Under the pieces are notes generated by a model that was given only the letters and a program-made list of their open reading frames with translations, was not told the origin of the DNA and did not search any database. Below, piece by piece: positions 26,628-35,473 of a DNA stretch of 64,000 bases. The position numbers and the translations under genes were made by a program. The first letter of the stretch is position 1. The number at the start of each line of letters is the position of its first letter. Source of the stretch: Paenibacillus sp. RUD330 (GTDB lineage: Bacteria > Bacillota > Bacilli > Paenibacillales > Paenibacillaceae); assembly GCF_002243345.2 (NCBI RefSeq), contig NZ_CP022655.2, positions 5,202,001 to 5,266,000 of the forward strand, in the 5' to 3' direction.

Positions 26628-26662
26628 AAAAAGCGTCTCCCCCAATGATCGGGAGAGACGCT
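26628..26662 (-). terminator. Terminator of the S-layer-type protein gene
   Basis: Stem AAGCGTCTCCC/GGGAGAGACGCTT with a minus-strand TTTTT tail. It lies about 180 bases past the stop, the interval being filled by tandem repeats. Confidence 0.75.
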
Positions 26663-26670
26663 TGATAGAA

Positions 26671-26828
26671 GGCGCGAAGATTATGCGCGGGCGGTGCGAT
26701 GGTTGACACTCAAAGGGCGCGCAGATTATGCGCTGAGGGTGCGATGGCGCCGCTCACAGGGCGCAAACCCTGCGCTGAGGGCGCGATGGCGCCGCTCACA
26801 GGGCGCTCGCTCTGCGCTGAAGGCGGGC
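26671..26828. repeat. Tandem repeat, about four copies of a 42-44 bp unit
   Basis: Copies start near 26671, 26716, 26759 and 26801, share GGCGC...TGCGCTGAGGG and GCGATGGCGCCGCTCACA, and are progressively more alike in the middle; the last is partial. They occupy the space between the stop codon of the SLH gene and its terminator. Confidence 0.7.
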
Positions 26829-26839
26829 TCGCCTGAGGC

Positions 26840-29587
26840 TCAGCGTCCTTGCGGCGGCAGCTGAAGCAGGCGCAGAAGCACGACCGCCGCCTCGGCGCGG
26901 GTCGTCTGCGCTGTCGGCGCGAAGCGCCCGCCTTCGCGGCCCTGGAGCAGGCCGGCCGCTTGGACGGACGCGGCTGCAGTCCGCGCCCAGGCCGGAATGA
27001 GCGCCGCATCGGAGAAGCCGGACGGCGCATTTCGGGCGGCTTCAAGGCCGGCGGCGCGGCTCAGCAGCACAGCCAGCTCGGCGCGGGTGACGCGCTGATC
27101 CGGGCGGAAGCTGCCGTCCTCGTAGCCGGACACAAGCCCGCGCTCGGCAGCCTCGGCTGCGTATGCCCGGCCCCAGGCCGGAATGGAGGCGCCGTCGGAG
27201 AAGCGGGAAGCTGCGGTCTCGCCGGGCTCCTTCACTCCCATGGCGCGAAGCAGCATGGCCGTAAGCTCCATACGGGTAACAGGCGCGTTCGGACGGAAGC
27301 TGCTGTCGGCATAACCGGTCAGCAGCCCTTGAGCGGAAGCCTCGCGAATGGAATCCGCAGCCCAGTGGCCGCCGATGTCGCCGAACAGCGGAGCTGATGG
27401 AGACGGCGTCGGCGCCGGGGTGGCTGTCGGAACGGCGGAAGAACTCGGAGAAGACGATGGCAATGGCGTCGCCGATGGAGCCGGAGTTGCCGTCGGCGTC
27501 GGCGTGCCGCTTGGAGCCGGCGCGCTGCTCGGCGTCGGCGCGCTGCTCGGCGTCGGCGTGCCGCTTGGCGTCGGAGCCGGACTTGCCGACGGTATCGGCG
27601 TCGGGCTGGCGGATGGCGTCGGCGCCGGATCCGACACCTTCGCCGCAGCCTCGGCAGCGCCGTAGCCGTCGGTGCTGACCGCGCGGATGACGGCTGTGCC
27701 TGCCTTATGCCCGGTCACCTTGCCGGAAGCATCGACGGAGGCGATGCCTGGCGCGGAGGAAGTCCACGTCACCGATCCGTCGTTCGAGCCGTATGTGCCT
27801 GCTGTCACGGTTGCCGCCAGCGATCCTGCCTCGCCGCCTGCCGTCAGGGCGATCTCGCTCCGGTCCAGCTTCACCTGGGTCGTGTTGAGCTGGAGAACGC
27901 CGACTGTGCCGCTGACCTCGAAGGCGACGAGCAGCAGCGGCTGCCCGGTCGGGCTGTCCGCGGCAGAGATGAACTCGATGCCTTCCGGAGCCGTATCCGA
28001 AGCAAGCGGATCGCTGGCACCAAAGTCGCGGGTATTGCTGTAGGTGACGAACCGCACCGCTTCCGGATCCGTCACGTCGTAGGTCATGACGCCGCCGACG
28101 CGCTCAAGGCCGATGAAGGCCAAAGTCCGGTCGCCGACATGCCCGATTTTGACGTCTTCGGGCTCCGGCCCTTTTTTCGGACTGCGGGAATCCATCTCCG
28201 GCTTGTCATTGGAGGCATTGAAGTTGTTCGGGAGGCGCTCGGCCGTGATCCGCTCGAAGCCGCTGCCGCTGTCATACACCTGCTTCATCGACGCAGCGTC
28301 CCAAACGGAGAAGGAGCGTCCTCCGTACATGTAAATGCCGTCCTTGGCCATGTCGCTCGATGCCTCGACCTTGTCGTAGACGGTCGTTCCTTTGAGGAAC
28401 TTCGCCGCAGCCGACTCCGGATCCAGAGCCGCCTTCAGATCCTTGACGGTCGAGCCGTTCTTGCGGCCGGGGAAGTCGGTGGCGTCGCCTTCATTGCCGG
28501 TGATCAGATAGGTTTTGCCCCCGGCCTGGAAGGATGCGATGCCGTCCGGCATGTATTGCCCGAAGAACGGGACGTTCTCCAGCGAGATCTTGCCGTCCTT
28601 GAGCAGGTCGAGCGCGTTTTCCGGCTTGCTGAAGTCCTTGAAGCCCAGCCCCTTCACCGATATGAACTTGCCGGATGCGATGTCCAGCTCCGCAACGGCA
28701 TTGTTCTCCTGCAGCGTCACATAAGCCGTGGCGGCATCCCCGGACAAGGCGATATATTCCGGCTCCAGATCCGTAAGCGCCCGCTCCTTCGTTCCCGGCC
28801 CCGCAATCAGCCCCTTGGCGTCCGCATCGCCGCGAATATGCACGAGATCGTCGATGATGGAGGGATCGTCGAACTTCGCTTGACGCACCGACTGCGATTG
28901 GCGGTCGACGATGGTGACGCTGCCTTCGGGATCGATGCCGGCCTCGCGCGGCTCGCCTTCGTTGGCCGTCAGCACGTAACGCCCGTCCGGCGTCGACTTC
29001 GCCATATCCGGCTGGGAGCCCGCCTCATAAGTACGGATCAGGCTGCCCTCGTAATCAAGCTCCAGAATACGGCCCGGATCCCCGGCACCCTTGGCCTGCA
29101 CGGCGGCGAATACGCGGCCCGCGGCCGTATTGATATCCACGCTTGTCAGGTCGCCGTACAGGAAGCCGCTCTCCTGCTCGGCAAGCGCCCGGATGTCGAT
29201 CTGCTTCTCCTTGACCAGCTGTCCCGCGGCCAGCTTGACGATGTCGAGGCTCGGCGGGTTGCCCGAGCCGTTGACGAGGTAGAACCTTCCGTTGTCGCGG
29301 TTGTATTTGACGATCTCGGCTACGCCGCCGTCCTTGTTCGTGACGCCCTCGCTGTAGGAGCCGATCTTCGTGATGCTGAACAGGTCCTGATAAACGGCAG
29401 CCGAAGCCGTCGGCTCAGCGGCAGCGTCGGCTGCCGGGGCGGCCAAGGCTTGTCCGACGATGGAGGTCGGCTCCACGCCGCCCTCCTGTGCTGTACCGAT
29501 GCCGGCGGGCAGCAGCGCCATCGCCGCAGCCGACAAGCTGAGCGTGAGCCCCAGCGTGCGGCTCATTTTGCGTTTGTAGCGATTCAT
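26840..29587 (-). CDS. Secreted choice-of-anchor-I protein with Ig-like domain and three SLH domains
   Basis: Cell-surface protein of 915 residues. A signal peptide (about 1-35) is followed by a beta-propeller-like choice-of-anchor-I domain (about 50-565; YLITGNEGDATDFPG, TLAFIGLERVGGVMTYD, APEGIEFISA). A Big_2 Ig-like domain follows (572-645; TWTSSAPGIASVDASGKVTG), then a Pro/Thr/Ser linker (about 652-731) and three SLH repeats (about 734-915; TGYADSSFRPNAPVTRMEL is the first) that bind pyruvylated wall polymer. ATG 29587 follows GAGGGGG; an in-frame extension upstream is not a signal peptide. Function of the propeller domain is unknown; relatives are annotated as alkaline-phosphatase-like by association only. 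Confidence 0.9.
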   Translation of the reverse strand: MNRYKRKMSRTLGLTLSLSAAAMALLPAGIGTAQEGGVEPTSIVGQALAAPAADAAAEPTASAAVYQDLFSITKIGSYSEGVTNKDGGVAEIVKYNRDNGRFYLVNGSGNPPSLDIVKLAAGQLVKEKQIDIRALAEQESGFLYGDLTSVDINTAAGRVFAAVQAKGAGDPGRILELDYEGSLIRTYEAGSQPDMAKSTPDGRYVLTANEGEPREAGIDPEGSVTIVDRQSQSVRQAKFDDPSIIDDLVHIRGDADAKGLIAGPGTKERALTDLEPEYIALSGDAATAYVTLQENNAVAELDIASGKFISVKGLGFKDFSKPENALDLLKDGKISLENVPFFGQYMPDGIASFQAGGKTYLITGNEGDATDFPGRKNGSTVKDLKAALDPESAAAKFLKGTTVYDKVEASSDMAKDGIYMYGGRSFSVWDAASMKQVYDSGSGFERITAERLPNNFNASNDKPEMDSRSPKKGPEPEDVKIGHVGDRTLAFIGLERVGGVMTYDVTDPEAVRFVTYSNTRDFGASDPLASDTAPEGIEFISAADSPTGQPLLLVAFEVSGTVGVLQLNTTQVKLDRSEIALTAGGEAGSLAATVTAGTYGSNDGSVTWTSSAPGIASVDASGKVTGHKAGTAVIRAVSTDGYGAAEAAAKVSDPAPTPSASPTPIPSASPAPTPSGTPTPSSAPTPSSAPAPSGTPTPTATPAPSATPLPSSSPSSSAVPTATPAPTPSPSAPLFGDIGGHWAADSIREASAQGLLTGYADSSFRPNAPVTRMELTAMLLRAMGVKEPGETAASRFSDGASIPAWGRAYAAEAAERGLVSGYEDGSFRPDQRVTRAELAVLLSRAAGLEAARNAPSGFSDAALIPAWARTAAASVQAAGLLQGREGGRFAPTAQTTRAEAAVVLLRLLQLPPQGR

Positions 29588-29717
29588 CTTCCGTTTCCCC
29601 CTCAGATGCGGACAAGCCGGTACTGGACTGCTGCCCGCTTTTCTTCCTGCTTGCCAGCATATCAAGGAGATGTAAAGGAGGAATCACGGCCATGTTAAGA
29701 ATTCATGAACACCGACA

Positions 29718-30605
29718 TCAGCGGCTTCGGTAGGCTTGCGGCGTCGTGCCCGCGAGCTTCTGGAACGAGCGGTAGAACTGGCTGGGGCTGGAGAAACCGA
29801 GCTCCCCGCTGATTTGGGACACGGAATCCGAAGAGCGGGTGAGCCGATCCTTCGCCTCTTCGATGCGCAGCCGCAGCAAGTATTGGTAAGGCGTCAGCCC
29901 CGTCTCGGCCCGGAACGTCCGGATGAAGTGGAACCGGCTCAAGCAGGCGATGGAGGCGAGCTCTTCAATCGTGATGCGTCCGGCGTAGCCTTCCTTCATG
30001 AAGTCGACGGCTTTCTGCATGCAGGGGCTGGCGGCGCTCGGAATCTCCGGGCCGGAAGAGGCTCCGGCAGCGCCCGCTGCGCAGGTGGAGCGGGATCCGG
30101 GAGCAGGCAGGAAAAGCCCGGCTGATCGCGCGCCCGGCCGTTCTTGCCGGGCTTCGGGTCCGGGGGCGGCCGAGAGGATCCCGTTCATGTACGCCATGAC
30201 TTCCTGCTCGGTCCCGCGGACATCGCTCTCCCCGGCGAGCTGCGCCTTCATCAATTGGCCGGACCAGACGCGGAAGCGGCGCGACAGCGCTTCGGCATCG
30301 AAGCTCTTGGCCATATCCTCGTAAGGATGGCCGGAGGCAGCGGCTGCCGCCACGGCGTCCTCCCGGCATTTCAGGATGATGACCGACGCCCCCTTCTCCA
30401 GCCGGAAGTGATGCAGAGCCCGAGGCGGCTGCACCAATCCGCTGCCTGGCTGCAGCCTCCAGGCCTTTCCGTCCTGGATGAACTCGCAGCTGCCCTGGAC
30501 CGGAAGCGTCAGCTGCACCCAGTCTTCATGGATATGGGGCGCATTGGCGAAGCCTTCGGCGCCTCTCCAGAGCTCGACCGATCCGGTCTGAAACATCATC
30601 TCCAT
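29718..30605 (-). CDS. AraC-family regulator with cupin sensor domain
   Basis: Regulator of 295 residues. The N-terminal cupin/arabinose-binding-like domain spans about 10-100 (PHIHEDWVQLTLPVQGSCEF). An Ala/Gly/Pro-rich linker of about 45 residues (150-195) leads to a C-terminal double HTH (about 197-295; ITIEELASIACLSRFHFIRTF and SVSQISGELGFSSPSQFYRSF). It is divergent from ylmA and parallel to the SLH gene downstream, without an obvious operon link. Target unknown. Confidence 0.88.
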   Translation of the reverse strand: MEMMFQTGSVELWRGAEGFANAPHIHEDWVQLTLPVQGSCEFIQDGKAWRLQPGSGLVQPPRALHHFRLEKGASVIILKCREDAVAAAAASGHPYEDMAKSFDAEALSRRFRVWSGQLMKAQLAGESDVRGTEQEVMAYMNGILSAAPGPEARQERPGARSAGLFLPAPGSRSTCAAGAAGASSGPEIPSAASPCMQKAVDFMKEGYAGRITIEELASIACLSRFHFIRTFRAETGLTPYQYLLRLRIEEAKDRLTRSSDSVSQISGELGFSSPSQFYRSFQKLAGTTPQAYRSR

Positions 30606-30766
30606 CTGACCTTCGCCCCCTGTAGCGATTATTGCGGCCGGCAGTTCCGCATCATTCGCGGGTGACGTCCCTGGCCTTTTAGAGTTACGATAGGAGGATA
30701 AGCGGCGCTTGTCAATGGACGGCGGACGGGCGGCAGAGAAGCAACGGAAAGGAAGTCTGAACCACC

Positions 30767-31540
30767 ATGATCATCGAATTGAACCATGTGTCGTGGCGAA
30801 GGGAGCAGCGCATGCTGCTTCAGGACATCAGCTGGCAAGTGAAGCCGGGAGAGCACTGGGCGCTGCTCGGCCTCAACGGGTCGGGCAAAACGACGCTGCT
30901 CAACATCATCTGCGGCTACATCTGGCCCTCGGAGGGTTCGGTCGAGGTGCTCGGAGAGCGGTACGGCGAAGTGGATCTGCGGGAGCTGCGCAAGTCCATC
31001 GGGTGGGTCAGCAACTCGCTGCAAGAGAAGCTGTACAAGACCGACCGCGCCCAGCTGGTCGTCATCAGCGGCAAGCATGCGACGATCGGGCTCTACGACA
31101 AGGTGCGGGAGGAGGACCTCGAGACGGCGCGGGAGCTGATGGCCGCGCTCGGCTGCGCCCATTTGTGGGATCGGGAATACGGGACCTGCTCGCAGGGCGA
31201 GAAGCAGAAGCTGCTCATCGCCCGCGCCCTGATGGCGCGCCCGCGCATCCTCATCCTGGACGAGCCTTGCAACGGCCTCGACCTGTTCTCGCGCGAGCGG
31301 CTGCTGGAGAGCATCGACGGCCTGGCGCGGCAGCACGACGCCCCCTCGCTGATCTACGTCACGCATCATACGGAGGAGATCCTGCCTGTTTTCGGCCACG
31401 CCCTGCTGCTTCGCAGAGGGGAGGTGTTCCGCAGCGGCAGCACGGGCGACGTGCTGACAGACGGAATCCTAAGCCGGTTTTTCGAGGCGCCCGTCGCCGT
31501 GGAGCGCCATGGCGACCGATATTTTGTCCGCGCGGAGTAG
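30767..31540 (+). CDS. ylmA: ABC ATPase YlmA
   Basis: Stand-alone ABC ATPase of 257 residues. Walker A is GLNGSGKTT (about 35-43), the signature is the unusual CSQGEKQK (about 143) and Walker B is ILILDEPCNGLD; the H-loop is VTHHTEEI. The N-terminus (EHWALLGLNGSGKTTLL) and RKSIGWVSNSLQE match Bacillus YlmA as I recall it, a protein of unknown role. No permease gene adjoins. GGAAAGGAAG precedes ATG 30767 with a rather long spacing. It ends at its own terminator. Confidence 0.88.
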   Translation: MIIELNHVSWRREQRMLLQDISWQVKPGEHWALLGLNGSGKTTLLNIICGYIWPSEGSVEVLGERYGEVDLRELRKSIGWVSNSLQEKLYKTDRAQLVVISGKHATIGLYDKVREEDLETARELMAALGCAHLWDREYGTCSQGEKQKLLIARALMARPRILILDEPCNGLDLFSRERLLESIDGLARQHDAPSLIYVTHHTEEILPVFGHALLLRRGEVFRSGSTGDVLTDGILSRFFEAPVAVERHGDRYFVRAE

Positions 31541-31632
31541 CAGCTAAGGAGGAGGCTTGTCGGAGGAGGCTGCGGCCGAATGCAATGATCTGCCTCCCGA
31601 CCCTGATCTGCTTCTCCAATTGAAAAGCAAGA

Positions 31633-31655
31633 AGCCCGGCATGCCGGGCTTTTTG
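31633..31655 (+). terminator. Terminator of ylmA
   Basis: Perfect stem AGCCCGGC/GCCGGGCT with a two-base loop and TTTTT tail. Confidence 0.85.
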
Positions 31656-31958
31656 CCATGCAGCGGCGGAGTCTTCCTTGCCTCGCCCCGCTGCGGCTAG
31701 CTCCAAGCTTGCTGCCAGCATTCCCCCGCCCGTTCGGCAAATGATTGGACTACAACCTGAATAAGGAGCAGATAATATCATGATCTTCACAAAATAGACG
31801 CATCCGCCGGGACGGACGGCATCTGTCACATTCCGTCCTTTGCATCGCCAGCGGCGCAGCCTTTACACTGGAATCAATGCGCAAGCCTCTTTCCGCCTAT
31901 GCGCCCATGCGATTTTTTTGAAGCCCATTCCCGAATTTACGATAAAGGAGCTGCCGCC
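31656..31958. other. Intergenic region before the lipoprotein gene
   Basis: No gene is supported. It presumably holds the lipoprotein promoter; TTTACACT near 31861 is a weak -10 candidate. Confidence 0.35.
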
Positions 31959-32414
31959 ATGCACCGCTCGAACCGAATATGGCCTGCTGGCCGCCTGTTT
32001 ACGCTTATCGTCCTTTGCGCCATCCTGCCCTCCCTCCTGCTGGCGGGCTGCAACTTCTCCTCCCCCGTGTCCGGAGGGTGGAAAACCCGCAGCGCCACCG
32101 AAGGACTGGAAATCATGGCGAACAAGGACAATTGGAAGAAATTCACCTATCGGGTCACGCTCGAGAATGTCAGCGGGGAGCCGGTTGAAGTCGAATGGGT
32201 GGAGCCCGTGCTGAAGGGCAATCTGCTGCTGAACGATCCCGGACGCTCGCTGCGCAAGGAGATCATTCAGACGGTGGACAAAGGACAGCGCATCACGCTC
32301 GAGGACAGCTTCGAATTCAACGCCAAAAACGTCAACCTCGGCGAGTCGCAGAATGTGAAGGCGATGCTGGTGAAGGTAAAAGGCGCCGACGAGCCTGTCG
32401 AGGTCCAGGTATAA
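31959..32414 (+). CDS. Small secreted lipoprotein of unknown function
   Basis: Lipoprotein of 151 residues. The signal peptide ends with the lipobox LLLAGC. The mature part (about 125 residues) is a single beta-rich domain (FTYRVTLENVSGEPVEVEWVEP, then VNLGESQNVKAMLVKVKG) resembling Ig/FxLYD-type extracellular folds. ATG 31959 has AAAGGAG eight bases ahead; an upstream in-frame ATG at 31899 lacks a ribosome site and would bury the signal peptide. It is monocistronic and ends at a strong bidirectional terminator. I do not recognise a named family. Confidence 0.8.
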   Translation: MHRSNRIWPAGRLFTLIVLCAILPSLLLAGCNFSSPVSGGWKTRSATEGLEIMANKDNWKKFTYRVTLENVSGEPVEVEWVEPVLKGNLLLNDPGRSLRKEIIQTVDKGQRITLEDSFEFNAKNVNLGESQNVKAMLVKVKGADEPVEVQV

Positions 32415-32459
32415 ACGCAGGCATGCGCAATCCGCAACGGCTTGCATGCACGACGCACC

Positions 32460-32511
32460 AGGAAAAGCCTTCATTCCGCCCGCGGGCGGAATGAAGGCTT
32501 TTCCTGTTTTT
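32460..32511. terminator. Bidirectional terminator, 46-nt perfect palindrome
   Basis: Positions 32460-32505 form a perfect inverted repeat of two 23-base arms with an AAAA/TTTT tract inside the arms and GTTTTT following on the plus strand. It separates the convergent lipoprotein and yidC genes. Confidence 0.88.
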
Positions 32512-32526
32512 GCGGCTAGCCCATGT

Positions 32527-33594
32527 CTAGCGCTTGCCCGGCTTGCGCCCTTGGCGGGATCCGCCGCTGCCACGCTCGCCGCCGGAGCTGCCGCGCGGCT
32601 TGGAGCCGCCGCCGCTGCCCTTGGCCCGGGCAGCTTGGCGCTGCTGGGGAAGGCCTGTTCCGGCGGCCGCCGGGACCGACGCTCCGCCGCCCGCCAGCGC
32701 GAGCCCGCCGGGAGCGGCCGGACCGCTCTCCGCCGCCTCCGGATGTCCGGGCTCCGCCAGATGGCGGAACAGCCGCTGCCCCAGCAGAGTCTGCAGGATG
32801 ACGATGATGCCGCCGACGGCCCAGTAGAGCGGTAGCGCCGCTGGAGCCGTGAAGGAGAAGAAGCCCATCATGATCGGCGAGAGATATATGATCCAGCTCA
32901 TCTGCCGCTGCATGTCCGTCTGCTCGACGCCTCTCTGGGATACTTTGGCTTGCACGAAGTAAACGGCGGCGGCCAGGAAAGGCAGGATGATGTCCGGCTT
33001 GCCCAGCTGGAACCACAGGAACGTGTGGCTGGCCAGATCGGGACTCATCCGGATGGCGTAATACAGCCCGGTCAGGATCGGCAGCTGGATCAGCATCGGC
33101 AGGCAGCCGATGGCCAGCGGATTGTAGCCGTGCTTTTTGTACAGCTCCATCATTTCCTGCTGCTGCTTCTGCATCGTCTCCGCCGACTTGTCCGTATGGC
33201 GCGCCTTGAGGTCTTCGAGCTCCGGCTGCATCCTCTTCATCTTGCCCTTCATGATCTGCTGGCTCCGGTACTGCCGCAGCATGAGCGGCATGAGCACGAG
33301 ACGCACAAGCAGCGTGACGGCGATGAGGGCGAGGCCATAGTTGTCGCTGAAGAAAGAAGCGAGGTGCTCCAGCACCCAAGACAGCGGATAAACGACGTAA
33401 TGGTTGAAAAATCCCGGTGTATCCGAGTCGATGGTTCCTTTGGCTCCGCATCCGGCGAGCAGCAGCAGGCTGCCCGCGGCGGCGGTCGCCTTGGCCGGAC
33501 GGCTCCAGAATTTGCGCTTGCGCGGAGCTTCCTTCCGGCGGCCGTTCGTTAGTTCATCCGCAACCGCGGAGCGGCGGTCCTTGTTCGTGTCCAT
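32527..33594 (-). CDS. yidC: YidC/Oxa1-type membrane protein insertase
   Basis: Membrane insertase of 355 residues in the SpoIIIJ/YqjG family. A basic N-terminus leads to a lipobox LLLLAGC (Cys49), then helices and the conserved core: RLVLMPLMLRQYRSQQIMKGKM with the hydrophilic-groove Arg, the coiled-coil loop, IGCLPMLIQLPILTGLYYAI, and PLYWAVGGIIVILQTLLGQ. The C-terminal tail of about 60 residues is Gly/Arg/Lys-rich, typical of Gram-positive copies that touch the ribosome. The segment before the lipobox (about 40 residues) is longer than usual. ATG 33594 has GGGGAGG ahead. It overlaps a small upstream gene; it is not in the usual rnpA locus, so this is probably the second paralogue. Confidence 0.92.
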   Translation of the reverse strand: MDTNKDRRSAVADELTNGRRKEAPRKRKFWSRPAKATAAAGSLLLLAGCGAKGTIDSDTPGFFNHYVVYPLSWVLEHLASFFSDNYGLALIAVTLLVRLVLMPLMLRQYRSQQIMKGKMKRMQPELEDLKARHTDKSAETMQKQQQEMMELYKKHGYNPLAIGCLPMLIQLPILTGLYYAIRMSPDLASHTFLWFQLGKPDIILPFLAAAVYFVQAKVSQRGVEQTDMQRQMSWIIYLSPIMMGFFSFTAPAALPLYWAVGGIIVILQTLLGQRLFRHLAEPGHPEAAESGPAAPGGLALAGGGASVPAAAGTGLPQQRQAARAKGSGGGSKPRGSSGGERGSGGSRQGRKPGKR

Positions 33595-33884
33595 GAATAA
33601 TATCCTCCCCATTCGTTGGCTGAGCGGCCTTGGAATAGGGAGAGGCAATCCGCCCCGTCATCATCGGGGGAATCCTTGCGCTTGGACAGGCGGACCAGCC
33701 GCAGCCGCAGCGGGCTTGGAATCGCGACGCTCTTCGGCGCGGCCGGAGGCGCGAAGCGCACTCCGGAGGGGCGCCAGCCGCCATCCTGGACTGCATCATG
33801 GAGCCAGGCAAAATAATAATAAGCCGCGGAGCAGACGATGCCGATGGACCAGATCCACGACAGCAATTCATGAAGCTCGAACAA
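33549..33884 (-). CDS. Small one-helix membrane protein overlapping the start of yidC
   Basis: Possible protein of 111 residues starting at TTG 33884, which has an excellent site GGGAGGTGA eight bases ahead. Near the N-terminus is one membrane helix (LLSWIWSIGIVCSAAYYYF); the remainder is basic and Pro-rich. It ends 46 bases inside yidC in another frame, which would couple the two translations. I recognise no family, and the C-terminal third, lying over the yidC ribosome site, could be non-functional. The start signal and helix make it more credible than other short frames here. Confidence 0.45.
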   Translation of the reverse strand: MFELHELLSWIWSIGIVCSAAYYYFAWLHDAVQDGGWRPSGVRFAPPAAPKSVAIPSPLRLRLVRLSKRKDSPDDDGADCLSLFQGRSANEWGGYYSWTRTRTAAPRLRMN

Positions 33885-34036
33885 TAAACTCACCTCCCGG
33901 TTCAAGTACCTTGAGCGTACCATAATCGGGCTCTCCCGCGCTACTGAGGCCCGATTCCTTGGCTGGGAGAAGAAGGATTATGGAATCGTTTCCAGAATAG
34001 GTATTTTGTACGAGAACCTCGCATCTAGGATCGGAG

Positions 34037-34870
34037 ATGAAAATACCCATGGAGCATGCACCCGGAGCGGTGCTGGCACAAGGCCGTACCGCGCAAATCC
34101 GTCTTTATGGGCAGAACCGCTTGCTGAAAATCTTCAAGGAAGGCATGCCGCGCGCCTATGCCGAGTTCGAGTTCAAGGCCGGACGCTTCGCGGTCAAAGC
34201 CGGCCTGCCCACCCCCAAGCCCGAGCAGCTGCTGGAATGGGAGGACCGCCCCGCCATTGTCTACGAGCGCCTGTCCGGCAGCACGATGCTGCGCCGGCTC
34301 GCTCAGAAGCCGTGGAATCTATTCCGCGATGCGGCCCATATGGCCCGTCTGCATGTAGCCGTGCACCGCACGGGCGCCGGACCGGACTCGGGGCTGCCCT
34401 GCCTCAAGGAAGCGCTGCGGGAGAAGATCGAAGCGGCGCCTATTTTGTCACCCGAAGAGAAGGCAGGCGTTCTCGCCGGCCTCGACAAGCTGCCTGTCGG
34501 CCGCCAGCTGCTCCACGGCGACCTTCATCCCGACAACATCATGATCGACGGCCGCAAAGGCTGGATCATCGACTGGATGACCGCCAGCTACGGCCACCCT
34601 GCGGCGGATGCCGCCCGCACCGTGCTCATGCTGCGCACGGGCTCGCTCCCGGAGGAGTCCTCCCGCGCCTTCGAGCTCATCCTGACCTCCGTCCGCAGGC
34701 TGCTGCTCTCCCGCTATCTGCGCACCTATCTGCGGCTCAGCGGCTTGGAACGCGGAGAACTCGAAGCCTGGATGCCGGCGCTTGCCGCCGCGAGGCTCAC
34801 GGAATGGCTTCCGCCCGACGAGAAGCTGTCCCTTGCGGGCATCGTCCGCGACAGCCTGCGGCCGGCATGA
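34037..34870 (+). CDS. Aminoglycoside phosphotransferase-type kinase (APH/choline kinase fold)
   Basis: Kinase-fold protein of 277 residues. The Brenner motif is LLHGDLHPDNIMIDG (catalytic Asp and Asn) and GWIIDWMTAS supplies the metal-binding Asp in the DFG-equivalent position. LLKIFKEG near residue 30 carries the nucleotide-binding Lys. Family members phosphorylate aminoglycosides, choline or other small molecules; a resistance function is not implied. The start may be ATG 34037 (AGGA six bases before) or ATG 34049. It is monocistronic, followed by an intergenic direct repeat. Confidence 0.83.
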   Translation: MKIPMEHAPGAVLAQGRTAQIRLYGQNRLLKIFKEGMPRAYAEFEFKAGRFAVKAGLPTPKPEQLLEWEDRPAIVYERLSGSTMLRRLAQKPWNLFRDAAHMARLHVAVHRTGAGPDSGLPCLKEALREKIEAAPILSPEEKAGVLAGLDKLPVGRQLLHGDLHPDNIMIDGRKGWIIDWMTASYGHPAADAARTVLMLRTGSLPEESSRAFELILTSVRRLLLSRYLRTYLRLSGLERGELEAWMPALAAARLTEWLPPDEKLSLAGIVRDSLRPA

Positions 34871-34880
34871 TTCCATGACG

Positions 34881-35000
34881 CCGATGGCGATTTCGACCCT
34901 TGCGGCGCAGCCAGCGGGCCGGTCCCAAGCGCGCTGAGCGCCGGTGGCGATTTCGTCGCTCGAGGCGCAGTCCAATGTCCGGTCCCAAGCTGCTGCCCGG
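34881..35000. repeat. Direct repeat with exact 60-bp period
   Basis: Two blocks (34881-34940 and 34941-35000) align without gaps; GGCGATTTCG, GGCGCAG and GGTCCCAAGC are identical and the last ten bases diverge. It lies just after the APH-type gene in non-coding DNA. Confidence 0.6.
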
Positions 35001-35123
35001 CACAGCCCGCAAGACATTTTTGCGGTCATAGGACATCCGGTTTCACGGATTGGGATTAGGTTGAATGATTGTGGGAGAAACTGAATCTATCTGAGTTCAC
35101 TGTAAGAGATGGAGGATCCGCCT

Positions 35124-35315
35124 ATGTCTACCTGGACGCTGCGGTATGCGGATGGGCAGGATGAGCAGCAGCCGGAGCTCGTGTTCCAGCGCCAATCCGA
35201 GCTGAATGACTATATCCAGTCGCTGACGGTCAGCGACGTGCTTCGAATCCGCGTCTACGATGCGGATATGCGCAATATGTGCGGAAAGACGTATGTGTAT
35301 CATTATTTGCTCTGA
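35124..35315 (+). CDS. Small conserved-looking protein of unknown function
   Basis: Protein of 63 residues starting at ATG 35124, which has GGAGG eight bases ahead, and ending at a TGA shortly before its own terminator. The sequence (STWTLRYADGQDEQQPEL, then LNDYIQSLTVSDVLRIRVYDADMR) is a plausible small alpha/beta domain with ordinary composition, and ends in VYHYLL. I do not recognise a family. The transcription unit with ribosome site and terminator supports a real gene. Confidence 0.7.
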   Translation: MSTWTLRYADGQDEQQPELVFQRQSELNDYIQSLTVSDVLRIRVYDADMRNMCGKTYVYHYLL

Positions 35316-35345
35316 ATAGGCATCCATACGTTGCGATTGTCCGGT

Positions 35346-35370
35346 CCTGCCAGATGGCAGGGCTTTTTTC
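35346..35370 (+). terminator. Terminator of the 63-residue protein gene
   Basis: Stem CCTGCC/GGCAGG with AGAT loop followed by TTTTTT. Confidence 0.8.
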
Positions 35371-35473
35371 GCCTAAGCTTCCGGCATGCCCCTCCACCTG
35401 CCGCCGGAGAAAGGAAATAGATGCGATCCGCATGGGTACGAAAAGGATTCCGATGAATGGCAGCCGGAGCGCC

